DNA of 64,000 nt from Monodelphis domestica. Its lineage: Eukaryota; Chordata; Mammalia; Didelphimorphia; Didelphidae. Below are positions 35,055 through 47,185 of the stretch, piece after piece; positions within the stretch are counted from its first letter, which is position 1, and each line of letters begins with the position of its first letter. The position numbers were made by a program, and so were the translations under genes. The stretch lies in NCBI RefSeq assembly GCF_027887165.1, contig NC_077230.1, positions 344,811,850 to 344,875,849 of the forward strand, given 5' to 3'. The notes below the pieces were generated by a model, which was not told the origin of the DNA, searched no databases, and saw only the letters and a list, made by a program, of their open reading frames with translations.

Positions 35055-35425
35055 AAAGTTATTGTTATTGCTATGGGGGCTGGAGCCAGAACACAATGCC
35101 CTTACATCCTGGTTAATCTCAAATAAGCAAACCCCAGAGGCTCTCTTCTCCTCTGGTGCCAGACAGTTGTTATTGTCTGTCTAGCAGGCAGCATCCCCTG
35201 GGCAAGAGAGAAAAGGAACCTCAGGGGCAGAGGTGCTAATGCTGATCTCCAATAGCCTAGGGGAGGTATCAGTTCCTCTAGGGAAGAAAAGAGGTGGAGG
35301 GGGTGAGGAGGAGGAAAGAGTATAGTCCTGGATTTAAAGGAACCAGGGGTGGGTCAGAGTTGCTGTCCCCTAACCATGTGGTTGGCAAGGGAGGCACTGG
35401 ATTCAGGGTTTCCAAATATGGGCAG
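35055..35425 (+). promoter_or_regulatory. Candidate 5' non-coding exon/promoter block of the intact receptor
   Basis: Diverged homologue of 15180-15549, ending in the donor ggcag|gtaagc (intron from 35426). Joined to the acceptor at 40435, it would give a 5,010-base intron. The donor is conserved at the same place in both copies although the surrounding sequence has drifted. This is what supports an exon, but a shared dispersed repeat is not excluded. Confidence 0.35.
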
Positions 35426-35689
35426 GTAAGCAAGGGCTTAAAACAGAGGATCTCAGATTCCTGATGTTTCAGGACTTTCCAGGGGTGTGCCAAGAGGCAA
35501 AGTTAGAAAGAGAAGGGAGCCAGGGTTAGAGCTTTCTTTGATTCTCTATTGCTGAACTCTAAAAGGTGAAATTCCAACCCTGTACATTAACAGAGCAATA
35601 TAGAAACCAAAAAAAGCCAATGTAATCTTAGCTTTCACTGAGAGAGAAGCACAGCACTCAGGACCAGAGTAGTCCTGGAGTCGTCAGCC

Positions 35690-36175
35690 TTGGTCAGACC
35701 ACATGTAGAACATTGGTTCGGTTCTAGGGCAACACAATAACAAAGATATTGACAAGCCAGAAATCATCTGGAGAAAGGAGACAAGGTTGGTGAGTAGCCT
35801 CTATACCATGGAATTCACTAATCAGTTGAAAGAACTGGGGATATTTAACACAGAGAAGAGAAAACTTGGGGGGGAACATGAGAAATATCTTCAAGTATTT
35901 ATTTTACCCCTGAGTGCAGAACTCAAAATGATGTAGGAAAGCTGGTAGAAAGGAATATTTAATTACAATTTAAGGAAAATATCAAAATAATTAGAGTTGT
36001 CCTCTAGTGGAACAGGCTGCCTCCAAGAAGTAATGGGTGCTTCATACATCTTCAAGCAAAAGTTGGTTGATCATTTGTTGCGGATTGCTGTGGAAAGAAT
36101 TCTTGTTCAGATATCGGTTGACCTAGATGTCCTCTTAGAGCTCCTTTCAATTCAGAGATCTTGTGTTATTCTGTG
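35690..36175 (+). mobile_element. L3/CR1 LINE 3' end
   Basis: CR1/L3 3'-end phrases in order: cacatgtagaacattggttc, gagaagagaaaacttggggg, ttagagttgtcctctagtgg aacaggctgcc and a terminal ttcagagatcttgtgttatt. Confidence 0.7.
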
Positions 36176-38589
36176 TCTCAGAAGTTTGACCACTGGAGAG
36201 TGTGGTTATTGACCACAATAACTCAGGAAGACCATTTACTAAGGTGCTGAGAGAGTTGTGAATTGCATTAATAAAGAGAGTACCCAGATTCATGAAACCA
36301 TGGAACCTTGAAGTTCTTTTTTGGCAATTAATCACGCCTTCTATATTCTTTACTATGTCATTCTTTTGCTTAGGAATCTTTTCTTTATACAAAGTAAAAA
36401 GATACTCTAAGCCTCAATTCACAATGAAATTAAGCACAAAAGAAGCACAAATGACAGAAAGAACAAAACTTAGAGCTTGAAGGCAATGATAGAAAACAAC
36501 CAGTTTAGCCTCCTTATTTTTCAAAGGAGGTTCAAGACTTAAGTGATTTGGCAATGACCCAGCATATTAAGTACTGGTTCATTTCCCAATTTACCATTCT
36601 CCTTAGCAGCATACATGGTACCATACCATTGGTTTAGAATATAGCAGTCTGCTAAGAGAATGTCAAAACTGTGTGCATTCTAGAAGTATGATGTGGTGGG
36701 AAAGGGCAATAAATTTGGAATTAAAAGACCTTAGTTGAAGTCACAGCTCCCAATTTAACCCCAGATACTAGCCTTTACTGCTCTTCTGTCTTGGAATCAA
36801 TACACATTCCTATTCTAAGACAAAGGATAAGGACTTTTTAAAAAAGAGTTGCACAAAGCCCAGGGTCACATAGCTAATGTGTCTCAGAGACCCAACTCTT
36901 AGGATGGGGACTACTTGTATTTGTATCTCTGATTCATGATTTCCTCATTGTAAAATGGCATTAAATATTTTCTCCAATTTAAGAAATATTTATTAAGCTC
37001 TCAGACCTGCCCGGGCTTCAGTCTAGTCATCTTGCCATCTATCTTGTCCAATGCTTCTTCCTCCTAATCCTACTTTCTGTCTTTTACCTTAGAGATAGCA
37101 CTCAAATCACTGATACCATTGCTTTTGGGAAAAGCAAAAAACAAAAAACAAAAACAAAAACATGTCAATCAACTATCCTATTGCTAAGACTAGAATTCTT
37201 TTCCTTGGCCACCACTCACTTATTTATATTGACCCCTTCCAAGGCACATAGTAATTGATGTTTCATTCATTTGAGTGTTTACTTCATTCTAGACATTGTG
37301 CTAGGTTCTAGGGATAAATGAAAAAATGAAAATCAAGGAATTTACATTATATTCAGGGAAGTGTTCAGTCACTATTCATGACTGGTCCTGTGATTTCACT
37401 GGGATTGGGAATGTGCAGATATGTATGTGAAAGCTTTTCATGTCTCTGGCAACAAAAAGTCATAAAGATTGGCATGGAGAGGGACAGGTATGCGGCTCAG
37501 TGGAATGAGAGCTAAATGGAAAGTCCTGGGTTCAAATTTGATCTTAGATACTTCCTAGCTATGTGACTTTGGGCAAGTCATTTAACCCCAATTGCCTAGC
37601 CTGCCTTGGAATCACTACACACTCCTCTCCTAAGACAGAAGGTAAGGGCTTAAAAAAAAAGTTTCACAGATTCCCTGAGAGCTGACTTTCCCAGGGTCAT
37701 ATAGACAATATGGGTCAGAGATAGGGAAGAAAAGGGAAACTTATTGATATTGTGACTACTATATTAGTGTCATGCTAAGCACCTTTTACAAATATTATCT
37801 CATTTGATCCTCATGACAACCTTGGACTTCGATGCTATAATTATCCCCATTTTATAGATGAAGAAATTGAGGCAAACAATGTTTAAGTGAGTTGCCCAGG
37901 TTCACACAACTTGTGTATCTGAGGCTAAAATGAAATCAAAATGATGGAATTTAAACCCAGGTCTCCCTGGCTCTGAAGCAGGCTCTCTCTATCCATGACA
38001 TAGCACAGTGCATAGTTCAAATCCAGCCTCAGACACTAGCTGGGTGAATCTGGATAAGTGTCTTAACCTTGTTTGCCTCAGTTTCCTCATCTGTAAAATG
38101 AGCTAGAGAATGAAATGGTGAACTACTCTAGTATTTTTTTGCCAAGAAAACCCCAAAGAGAATTGCAAAGAGTTGAACATGACTAAACAACAAAGGAATT
38201 CTAAGAGGTAATGAGGCCAGGAGAGAGTGTATTCCAGGCAGAGAGGACCAACAGGGCAAAAGTACAGAGGTAAGAGATGGAATGTCTGGTAAGGGGAACG
38301 GCTAGGAGGGCTGTTTCATGGAGATATAGACTATAGGAAGAGGAGTAATATGAAATAATACTTTAATCTGTGGACAGATCACATCCCAGCTGGACTTTAG
38401 AAGTCTTAAAACTATTAGGAACTCCTGGAATTAATTTCTAAAAATAAATGAAAAAGCTTTTTATGTTTACTATGCATCAAGAAATGTGATAAGTGTGTAT
38501 TGAGGGGGAATAGAGATGAGGAAGAGTACAAATATAAATGCAAATACAGTCTGTGCCCTCAAGGGATTTATATCCTAATGGGGAAAACA

Positions 38590-38635
<46 letters not shown>

Positions 38636-38895
38636 ATATATAAGAGAGTGGTGATTACAATGGTCCAGAAGGAGAGAAAGACTGTGAGTGGAGTCTTAAG
38701 GGAGCCTTAGACCAGAAACAAACAGTAAGTCTAAACAGCCAAAGACAAGATTGATGCCAAGTGTCCAAGAAAGCCCTATAAATGCCCAAAGTGCCATATT
38801 CATGTCAATGTGATCCACAGTACCAAAGGGAAAGACTCCTAGGGTTGAGACAGAAACAATAGTATAAGACCATAAAAGTTTATAATAGAGAGGGA
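36176..38895. repeat. SINE, MIR and L2-type mosaic upstream of the intact receptor
   Basis: Degenerate tRNA-derived SINE 3' half at 36725-36845, fuller + strand SINE at 37485-37660 (ttgggcaagtcatttaaccc, poly(A) tail), minus-strand MIR-type SINE at 37735-38005, RTE-bodied SINE at 38010-38205 (gccaagaaaaccccaaagag) and L2-type pieces at 38210-38590. A (TA)n run lies at 38590-38643. 36180-36720 holds nothing I recognise. Confidence 0.6.
38590..38643. repeat. (TA)n microsatellite
   Basis: Alternating TA with a few TATG units, about 54 bp. Confidence 0.95.
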
Positions 38896-40420
38896 GGAAC
38901 AAATATTTATTAAGTGCCTACTATGTGCCAGGCTCTGTACTGTTTTACAAATGCTATTTCATTTGATCTTCACAACAGCCCTGAGAGGTAAGTGCTGTTA
39001 TAATCCCCATTTTACAGATGAGGAAACCAAGGCAGACAGAAGTGAAGTGACTTGTTCCCATGCTGAATTTGAACTGAGTTCTTTTTAACTCATGGTTCAT
39101 GTCACCTGTCAAAAGACAGCTCAAAGGAAGAGTCTTAACTTGGTCAAACAGCTTACAATAATTAGTGGGATTGGGGCAGCAAGGTTGCTCAGCATATTGA
39201 GAGACAGGTCTAGAGATGTTCAAATCTGGATTCAAATCTTGCCTCAGATACTTCCTAGCTGTGTGATCCTGAACAAGTCACTTAACCCTTATTGCCTATC
39301 ATACACCATATTGATTCTAAGGTGGAAAGTAAGAGTTTTTAAAAACAAAAATAATTAGTGAGATTCAATCAATACATAATACCTGCAGGGTTTTAAGCAG
39401 TGTCAATTGCCACCCCACTTCCCTTGTCCCCAGTCCAATGATTTCAATGGATGACTAATGAAGGAGCTTAATTCCATACCAGCCTTTTATAACTGAGGCT
39501 ACACTAGCACTTTTACAACACATATTCCTCATGATAATCCAGGAGAAGGGCAGGTATTTTCTCCATTTTCCCCAGTGTGAAAATGGAGACAGAAAGAGGT
39601 CATAGATCATAAATGTTTAGAGCTGGGATATTATCTAGTCCTACCCCCATTGTATACATGAGGAAACTAAGGTCCAGAGGGGCTGTGACTTGACCAAAAT
39701 AGAACAGGTAAAAAGTGACAAGAGCAAGACTCACACCCAAATTCTTTGACTTCCAATCTAGCATTCATTTCAATAAAGCCTACTATCTTCTCTAGGTGAT
39801 GATTTCCCTGGGATCACAGATCTGGTAAGTCTAATCCACCCCAATAAATATTCAAGTGCCTACTATGTGTCATGAATTGTGCTAAGTTTTAAGGTTACAA
39901 CGAATAAAATATAGTCCCTGCACTCAATTATGATCTAATGAGAGAAAACAAGACATAAAAGGAGGCAAGAAAATAAAGTGGGGCTTAGGACAGAGAGACA
40001 CCAGGAAAGCATCATATTCTATAGAGTTGAAACCAGGCAGAGAAGCAGATGGAAGTATTTGGAAGGGGTTTGCTACTCTATCCTTCAGCCATTCAAACAG
40101 AGGAGTCTGAGGGACATAGTGTCAAACAAGACTTGAGTAAGCAGCATATGGTTGTGAGATTAGAAGTGATGAGCTTATGCTAGGAGAGGCATCTTGTTCT
40201 TTGGAATAGAAACCAGGCAAAGCAGCAGTTACAAAATGGTAAATCATAGAACTTGGATTTGAACTCGGGTCTCATTAGACTGAGAAAATGCTCTTTTGGG
40301 AATGTACCATGTCCCCTTCTAATTGGTGGTGTCTGCATTAGGGATGATGGAAAATAGAGATTTGTCCACAGAAAAATTAAGTCAATAGGCATCTCTGTAA
40401 GGACTAACATTTTTTTTGAT
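38896..40420. repeat. MIR-type and SINE fragments upstream of the intact receptor
   Basis: Minus-strand MIR-type SINE at 38896-39080 (cccattttacagatgaggaa), + strand tRNA-derived SINE at 39175-39350, minus-strand MIR at 39560-39775, and an old dispersed repeat at 39845-39960 (acaacgaataaaatatagtc region). 39970-40420 holds no recognised repeat and is the proximal 5' flank of the receptor. Confidence 0.6.
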
Positions 40421-40435
40421 GGTTCCCATTTCCAG
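40421..40435 (+). promoter_or_regulatory. 3' splice site before the intact receptor
   Basis: The string ttcccatttccag|atgttc is conserved with 18586-18599. It ends 44 bases before the start codon. The ATG immediately after the AG is out of frame with the receptor, so the start at 40480 is kept. Confidence 0.5.
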
Positions 40436-40479
40436 ATGTTCTCATCATTAATTCCCATAAGGCCAAGCTCTGTTTCATC

Positions 40480-41436
40480 ATGGATGCATGGACCTGTAAC
40501 AACTCAGATGGTTCCCCCATCTCCTTTTATCTGATGGGCATCCCCTCCCTCTCAAAGTCTCTCTTCCTCCCTGTCTTTTTCATCTTCCTTATCCTCTATC
40601 TCATTGTCATCGCTGGTAACTTCCTGATCCTAGTGGCTGTGATGAGTGACTCCAACCTTCACAAGCCCATGTATTTCTTCCTGACCAACCTCTCAGTCTT
40701 GGATATCCTCTTTACTACAACCACCATCCCCAAGATGCTCTCCCTCTATTTGTTAGGTGACCGAATCCTCTCCTTTCCAGCTTGCTTCCTGCAAATGTAC
40801 TTCTTCCATAGCTTTTCTTGCTCTGAGGCCTTTATGCTGGTGGTCATGGCCTATGACCGCTATGAAGCCATCTGTCACCCATTGCACTATACAGTCCGCA
40901 TGACCCCACAGGTCAATGCTGGGCTGGCAGCAAGTGCCTGGTTAGCTGCCCTCCTGCTGCCCATCCCAGCTGTGGTCCAATCATCCCAGATGGCCTTTGG
41001 TACGCTAGTCCAGGTCTTGCACTGTTTCTGTGACCATCTGGCAGTGGTTCAGGCCTCTTGCTCAGACCCCACTTTCCAGACATTCCTGGGTTTCTGCTGT
41101 GCCATGGCTGTCTCCTTCACACCCCTACTACTGGTGGTCCTATCCTATGCTCGAATCCTTATCTCCATCCTGAAGATCAGCTCAAAGGAGGGTCGGGCAA
41201 AGGCCTTCTCCACATGCACATCTCATCTCCTTGTTGTTGGTACCTACTACACATCTATTATTGTGTCATATGTGGTCTACAGAGCAAACCTTCCTGTAGA
41301 CTTCCACATAATGGGGAATGTGGTACATTCCATTTTCACACCTATAGTGAACCCCCTCATCTATACCCTGAGGAACAAGGATGTCAAAGCAGCCATCACC
41401 AAATTCATGAGCCTTTGGAGCAGAGGTTACCCTTGA
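40480..41436 (+). CDS. OR2AT4: Olfactory receptor, OR2AT4-like, intact
   Basis: A complete 318-residue class A, seven-transmembrane odorant receptor in a single coding exon, expected in the cilia membrane of olfactory neurons, where it would signal through G-olf and cyclic AMP. Landmarks: N-glycosylation sequon at N7, LHKPMYFFL (P63), the helix 3 end MAYDRYEAICHP (M123), KAFSTCTSHLLVVGTYY in helix 6 and NPLIYTLRNKDVK (N291) in helix 7. The start MDAWTCNNSDGSP, the DILFTTTT segment and the DHLAVVQASCSD loop match what I recall of human OR2AT4, which responds to sandalwood-type odorants; I place it there by recognition, not by a search. Oddity: Glu129 follows DRY where nearly all mammalian receptors have Val or another small residue. 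A broken paralogue lies 21.8 kb upstream in the same orientation. A 3' splice site 44 bases upstream suggests at least one 5' non-coding exon. Confidence 0.93.
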   Translation: MDAWTCNNSDGSPISFYLMGIPSLSKSLFLPVFFIFLILYLIVIAGNFLILVAVMSDSNLHKPMYFFLTNLSVLDILFTTTTIPKMLSLYLLGDRILSFPACFLQMYFFHSFSCSEAFMLVVMAYDRYEAICHPLHYTVRMTPQVNAGLAASAWLAALLLPIPAVVQSSQMAFGTLVQVLHCFCDHLAVVQASCSDPTFQTFLGFCCAMAVSFTPLLLVVLSYARILISILKISSKEGRAKAFSTCTSHLLVVGTYYTSIIVSYVVYRANLPVDFHIMGNVVHSIFTPIVNPLIYTLRNKDVKAAITKFMSLWSRGYP

Positions 41437-41444
41437 TGCCCTTG

Positions 41445-43050
41445 AGGGTGATGATAATAATAGCTAACATTTATATAGTGCCTATATGTGTCAAGCATCA
41501 TGATAAGCGCTTTACAATTGTCTCATTTGTTCCTCACAATAGCCCTCCAAGGAAGGTACTATTATTATCTTCATTTTACTGAGGAAGAAACTGAAGCATG
41601 GAGGTTAAGTGACTTGCCCAGGGTCACATGGCTAGTAAGTGCCTAAAGCTAGATTTGAACTTATCTTCCTCACTCCAATTCCACAACATGCTTGCACTCC
41701 ACTCATATCTTGCCCTCTACCCATATCTACCTCCAGAGCTATCATAATAGAAAATGGAAAAGATCTGTAGGACAAGCAATTGTCAGGTCTCCCCCTAGAT
41801 ATCACCACTTAGTTTAAAAGATGGAGGACTCATTCCACTATTAGGTCTTTACATTTCTTGGACTCAGCTAAAAGAGACTTTAAAACCTAGTTCTTACATA
41901 GCCCTTTATTTTACATATTCCTGGATAAGGGAAATGACAAGTTTCAAGATAGCACAAGTTGTAAGGAGCAGAACCAGGATTGGGGATCATTTCTGATCCC
42001 AAGTCCAGCATTTTCTCCCCCAAGGCACCTGCAAGTCAACTAGTATAAGGAATGGTTGTTTGACTAGTTGCTGTGCTCACTTTCCCAAAGTTTTTAGTAA
42101 TTATTTCATTCCCCACAGTTACTCAATGCAATCTGTAATCCAGATAAATTGTTCTACTCTGTCTCTTAAATGTATATTGGGTCCCCAGTCTTCAAGGCTT
42201 TGCTTACAATGATCCATATGGCCAAAGTAGCTTCTTCCCTCTCCCTTCACTTATCCAGTTTTTAAATCCATTTCCAGGAGGTCATCTATAATATCCCTAT
42301 CAGTAACACTTCAAATAGTACTTTGTTTTCTCTGGCCCTATGTGCTTATGTTACATTGTGTAATAAGTTTATCTGTATTTATGTCTTGTATCCTACTGGG
42401 CTATCAACTCTAGGAGGGCAGAGGTCATGCACTGCAAAACTTATAGAAATGCTAGCTATTGTTAATATTGCTGTTGTTATCTAATACATTCTGCACTACC
42501 TTGGTGATGAGAGCACTGACTGTCCACAGCAGGCACTGAATAAATGTTTATCTAATGAACCTTAAATGAATACCAGTAATAAAGACTTGGTTGAAAATAG
42601 CAATTATTCAGTCTAATAGCTACTTTCAGATTTGCCCCTAGGAGGATAAGAAAAGCATCGGATCCCATTTCTTTACTACTTTAAGGTGATTGAAGAACTT
42701 TTCTTGTGACAACCCTATGAAGGAGGTAGTATAGGCATTATTAATCCCATTTCAAAGATAAAGAAGCTAAGCTTCAGTGACATGTCCAGTGTCACACTAG
42801 GAAATGCTGGAGCCAGGATATGAATTCAGGTTTTCTAATCATAAGCCCAGTTTTCCCCCCACAACAACACATCGCTTCTACTCAGTAACACAGATTTCCT
42901 GTTTCTATTTTTATAATGATGTGGTATTGACAGAGTAACATTAGTATTATATAATAACTCTTAGGCATTAGGTCATAAATGTCAAGTTCTCTTTATTTTT
43001 ATAGGCTCCTGGGTCATAAGGGGACTAGAGACAGGAATCTCTATAGAAAC
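41445..43050. repeat. 3' flank of the receptor: MIR-type SINE and L2
   Basis: A minus-strand MIR-type SINE begins within about ten bases of the receptor stop (41445-41690; taatagctaacatttatata then gtgacttgcccagggtcaca). A minus-orientation L2 3' end lies at about 42230-42560 (gcaggcactgaataaatgtt) and a MIR piece at 42680-42850. 41700-42220 has no recognised feature. No AATAAA was seen close behind the stop codon, unlike the pseudogene copy. Confidence 0.55.
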
Positions 43051-43054
43051 CCCA

Positions 43055-43650
43055 GCAAGTGATCATTCATCTTGTGGTTCAACAGCTCCAGTGACAGAGA
43101 GCTCACTACCTCATAAAGCACTTCACCTACTGTTGGAAAGTTCTGATTACTAGAAAGACCTGAGTTCAAATTTATGTACATGTGATACTTTCACATGGTC
43201 ATATATTTTGCCTCTAAAACCACACAGAATAAATTTAATTAGGATTGTATAAAATTTGGAAACTGATATGAAGTACCCTCCTAATATCAGAAAGGTATAG
43301 GTTACTTTGGGTCTTTAAGACAATTATTTCAGAAAATTCATTAAAATCAAAGTAGATTGAGAGACAATAGGATCTTCTTGAAATGATCTATCAAATCTAT
43401 GAGTATAAGGGAAGAGTTCATGACCAAACCAGAGATATAGAGATTTCACGGAAGGTAAAATGAACCATTTTTATTATGTAAATTTTTAAAATTTTTCTTC
43501 ACAACCTAGGTTCAAATATGGCTTCAGACACTTCCCAGCTGTATGACCCTGAACAAGTCACTTAACCCCCATTGCCTATCCCTTACCACTCTTCTGCCTT
43601 GGAGCCAATACACAGTATTGACTCCAAGACAGAAGGTAAGGGTTTAAAAA
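43055..43650. repeat. CR1 fragment, AT-rich DNA and SINE 3' half
   Basis: A short minus-strand CR1/L3 piece (43060-43160; ccagtgacagagagctcact), an AT-rich unrecognised stretch, then the 3' half of a tRNA-derived SINE (43500-43652; tatgaccctgaacaagtcac, poly(A)). Confidence 0.6.
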
Positions 43651-43654
43651 AAAA

Positions 43655-44690
43655 TTCTGCACAAACAGAACCAGTGCAGGAAACTTAAGCCAAAATTAAG
43701 AGAGAAAGGAAAGTGGGGGCAAATTTTATTGTAGATTTCTCTGATAAAGGTCTTATTTCTCAAATATATAGAGAACAGAGCCAAATTTATAAGAATAAGA
43801 GCCATTACTCCCACTGATAAGTGGTCAAATGACATGAACAAGTGATTTTCAAAGGAAGAAATCAAAGCTATCTATAATTATATGGAAAAAGCTCTAAATT
43901 ACTATTAAAGAAATGCAAATTAAAACAGAAAAGGAAAATAACAAATATTGGAGGGGAGATGTGAAAATAGATACATACACCAATGTGAAATAGGCGAAAA
44001 TGTGAATTAATCCAAACATTATTGAGAACAATTTGGAACTATTTCTAAAAGCTGAAAAACAAATCTTTTTGAATTACAAATACCACTTCTAGGTTTACAC
44101 GCCAAAGACATCAAAGAAAAATTAAAAGGATCCATATACACAAAAATAATTATATCTTTTTGTAGTGACAAAGAATTGGAAAAAGGGTATGCCCATCAAT
44201 TGAGAAAAGACCGAACAAGTTGTAGCATATGATTGTGATGATATGCTACTGTGCTGCAATAAATTATGAATGGGCTGACTTCAGAAAAACCTATAAAGAC
44301 TTGTATGAACTGATCCAAAGTGAAGTGAGAAGAATAAGGAAAACAATTCTCCCAGTAATGACATTACAGTAATTAGAGTCAACCATGAAAGATTTAGTAA
44401 CTGATCAATACAATGATTCACCATAATTCCAAAGAACTCATAATGAAAAATGTTATCCACTTCTAGAGAGAGAGTTAATGGACTCAGAGTGCAAATCAAA
44501 GCATATTTTCTCTTATTCTTTCTTCATTACTTTTTCTTGTTTTTATATTTTTCAGATCACAAATAACTTGTATGACTTTATATGTACAATGAGAGTTGTG
44601 TTTTTTGCCTTCTCAATAAGTGGTGTAGGGATGAAGGGAAGGAGAAAATATGGAACTGAAAATTTTTTAAATTAAATTTTAAAAGAGGGA
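43655..44690 (+). mobile_element. L1 LINE 3' end (marsupial type), ~1 kb
   Basis: ORF2 C-terminal remnant and 3' UTR. Recognisable phrases: actcccactgataagtggtc, gacttgtatgaactgatcca, aagtgaagtgagaagaataa, atgaaaaatgttatccactt and an A/T-rich tail at about 44665-44690. Many indels; old and inactive. Confidence 0.8.
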
Positions 44691-44739
44691 CAATAGGAAC
44701 TTCTTGCAATAGGATTTAAATGAGATCTTATAATAATGG

Positions 44740-44915
44740 GCTTTGTGGAAATATATGCAAATGATACTCTTTACAGACTCTTAATAACAAGATTGTCAGA
44801 GTTGAATGAAGCCTCAGAACACAGAATGTCAGAATTGGAAGAAGTTATGTCAGAGATAGAAAAGACTTTAGAACATAGGTTGTTAAAGCTAATAGACAAT
44901 TTAATTAAAAATAAG
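44740..44915 (+). repeat. Degenerate 33-bp-type tandem repeat
   Basis: About five diverged units of the type cacagaatgtcagaattgga. The unit resembles that of the longer array at 62896-63275. A 60-residue open frame through it is a by-product of the 33-bp (11-codon) period. Confidence 0.55.
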
Positions 44916-44919
44916 TGAT

Positions 44920-45865
44920 TTTAATAGAGGTTTAACCTTCAGAGCAATCCTATGACATAGGCAATATGCTTTAAGCATCATTGTCCCTATTTTACCGATA
45001 ATCTGTGTCACAAGCTAATCAGTGTCCCAATCAGGATTCAAATTCACGTCTCCTGATTTTAAGGCCAGCACTCTGCTAAAGGAAAGATAGAAGAACATAC
45101 AAAGTCATAACAAAAAAGTATCCAAAAAATCAAATGTTGGAAGTCGAAGGGCCCTTAGAGTTCGTCTAGTCCAAATATATCTTCTTACAAATGAATAAAC
45201 TGATTCTCGGAGAGGACAAAATGACTTCTGAAGGTAATTCACACAGCAGACCAGTCTAGATCCAGATCCAGAGCTAGGATTTGAACTGAGGGCTACTGAT
45301 TGTCATTTCAAGACTCCTTGCAACATACCTCACTGCTCCTTTGCTTCCATATACAATGGAAATAATACATATCTCTGTGTGTAAGTGTACCCCAATCTCC
45401 TATCTCTATGCCTTTGCCCTGGTACCCCACCCACATGCCTAGAATGTATTCCCTCAATAATTCAGTTTCAGGGAGTCTCTCCCATACTTTAAGATATCAC
45501 TCAACCACCCTCTTCTGCATAAAGTCTTTCTGATTACCCAATTGCTATTGTCCTTTCTCCTAAACTGTTATGTATTTAACTTCTTTGTATGTCTTTATTG
45601 ACTATAATTATGCTATAGATGTTTGTGTATGCGTGCTCTTGTGTCTCTTCTATTAAAACATAAGCAGGGAGCAGCTAGGTGATTCAATGGATTGAGTTAC
45701 CTGTCCTAGAGACAGCAAGTCCTAGGTTCAAATCTGGCCTCAGACACTTCCCAGCTGGGTAACCCTGGGCAAGTAACTTAACCCCCATTGCCTAGCCTTT
45801 ACCACTCTTCTGCCTTGGGACCAATACACAGTGCTGATTCTAAAATGGAAGGTAAGGGCTTAAAA
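44920..45865. repeat. MIR, L2 and a tRNA-derived SINE
   Basis: Minus-strand MIR-type pieces at 44930-45085 and 45135-45350, an L2 3' end in minus orientation at 45385-45655 (cctagaatgtattccctcaa onward), and a well-kept + strand SINE at 45668-45865 (gggagcagctaggtgattca). Confidence 0.65.
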
Positions 45866-47185
45866 GAAGCACATTTCAAGTAAAAATTGTTTCATTCGTT
45901 GTCCTTATATCCCCAGTGTCTAGTACAGTGTCCAGTAAATAGCACAAATCTTAAATATTGATTGACTGAATGATGTGAAACTAGTGGCCCTGGACATGGA
46001 GAACTGATAGTTAACAATAGTTATCTAAGAATAATGTTATTGCTAATACTTCTATCCAAACTTGGATTTTTAATAGATTATTCTGGTGTTGGAGGAAATG
46101 GGTTAAAATGTGTTTGTGACATCATGAATGCATGTATTTCCTTAGAGAACATTTAAATAGGAAAATTATTAGTGCAAAAAATATTATAAGCCCAAAGTTA
46201 TGTGAGTAGCATAGGCAGCACTTTCATGAATAAGTAGGGATCAAAAGAATCAAGAATATGGAAAAAAGATTCTCACAGAAGCAAAAGGTTGCTAGCCAAA
46301 GTGCTAACATAGTTATTGTTATAAAGCATACACATACCAGATTTCACCTAGAGTTCTACATCATATGATGGGTACCCAGATGTTATTAGTGGGCATGGAG
46401 GGGAACTAAAATGTGGTTTCAGAGATAAGTATCAGGAATATCCAGCAGAACAAGAATATATATTTAGTCTGACTTTGAACTCCCTTTGGAAATATTATAC
46501 CTTGATCAGATAAGCCCTTTGTTTGAGTAAGAATAGAAAGTATGATATAATGGAAATATGGATGAGAAGTAAAGCTCTGGGAAGTCTGCAACAACTTGGC
46601 TGTGGTAGTCTAGGTTTTTCCCTTTCCAACTTTCCTAATATTTATTGTTGTTTTTGGCCCTGGCTGCTGCACCTCTGAGGAAGGTAGTCTAGACCTTTAT
46701 TTCCCTTGGAGATCTTGTGTGGTCTATTGTCTTGTATTCTTGGGAGCCAGTTCACAAAATATCTTCAAGGCATGATCTGAGTAGGAACAATATATCCTTC
46801 AAAGATGGTCTCACAGAATTTGGAAACAAAGTTCCTACAGAAGCAAGAAGTTACTAGCCAAAGTGCTGATAAATCTTGTCTTCTGTAATTTAGCTTAATC
46901 TCTCACTAATGGGGAAGCTTGTTGAGTAGTATATACCTTCATGAGGGCAGATAATTGAGTCCTGGAAAAGATTGCTATCTAGGGTTCTGAGTTAGCTCTC
47001 AAAGCCATATACCAAGCTGTTGTCTACCATGCTAATTAAGTGCTATTGGCTGTGGCCCAGACAACATGTCACACATCTAACATGGGTAGTTCAGCTATGG
47101 CACACAACATTGGCCATGTATCTGGTAGAACCATCTACAACTAGATTGATCTCTTTAAGGTCTCTTTCACTGATAAATGAATAAT
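45866..47185. other. Unassigned region with an internal direct repeat
   Basis: No gene. Two similar segments about 560 bases apart (46251-46312 and 46815-46878) share cacagaagcaaaaggttgct / tacagaagcaagaagttact and agccaaagtgct; a third relative lies at about 26290-26390. The family is not one I can name. Confidence 0.4.

Noticed and set aside
44736-44918. Coiled-coil-like 60-residue frame
   Set aside because: The period comes from a degenerate 33-bp tandem repeat, as at 62828-63031.
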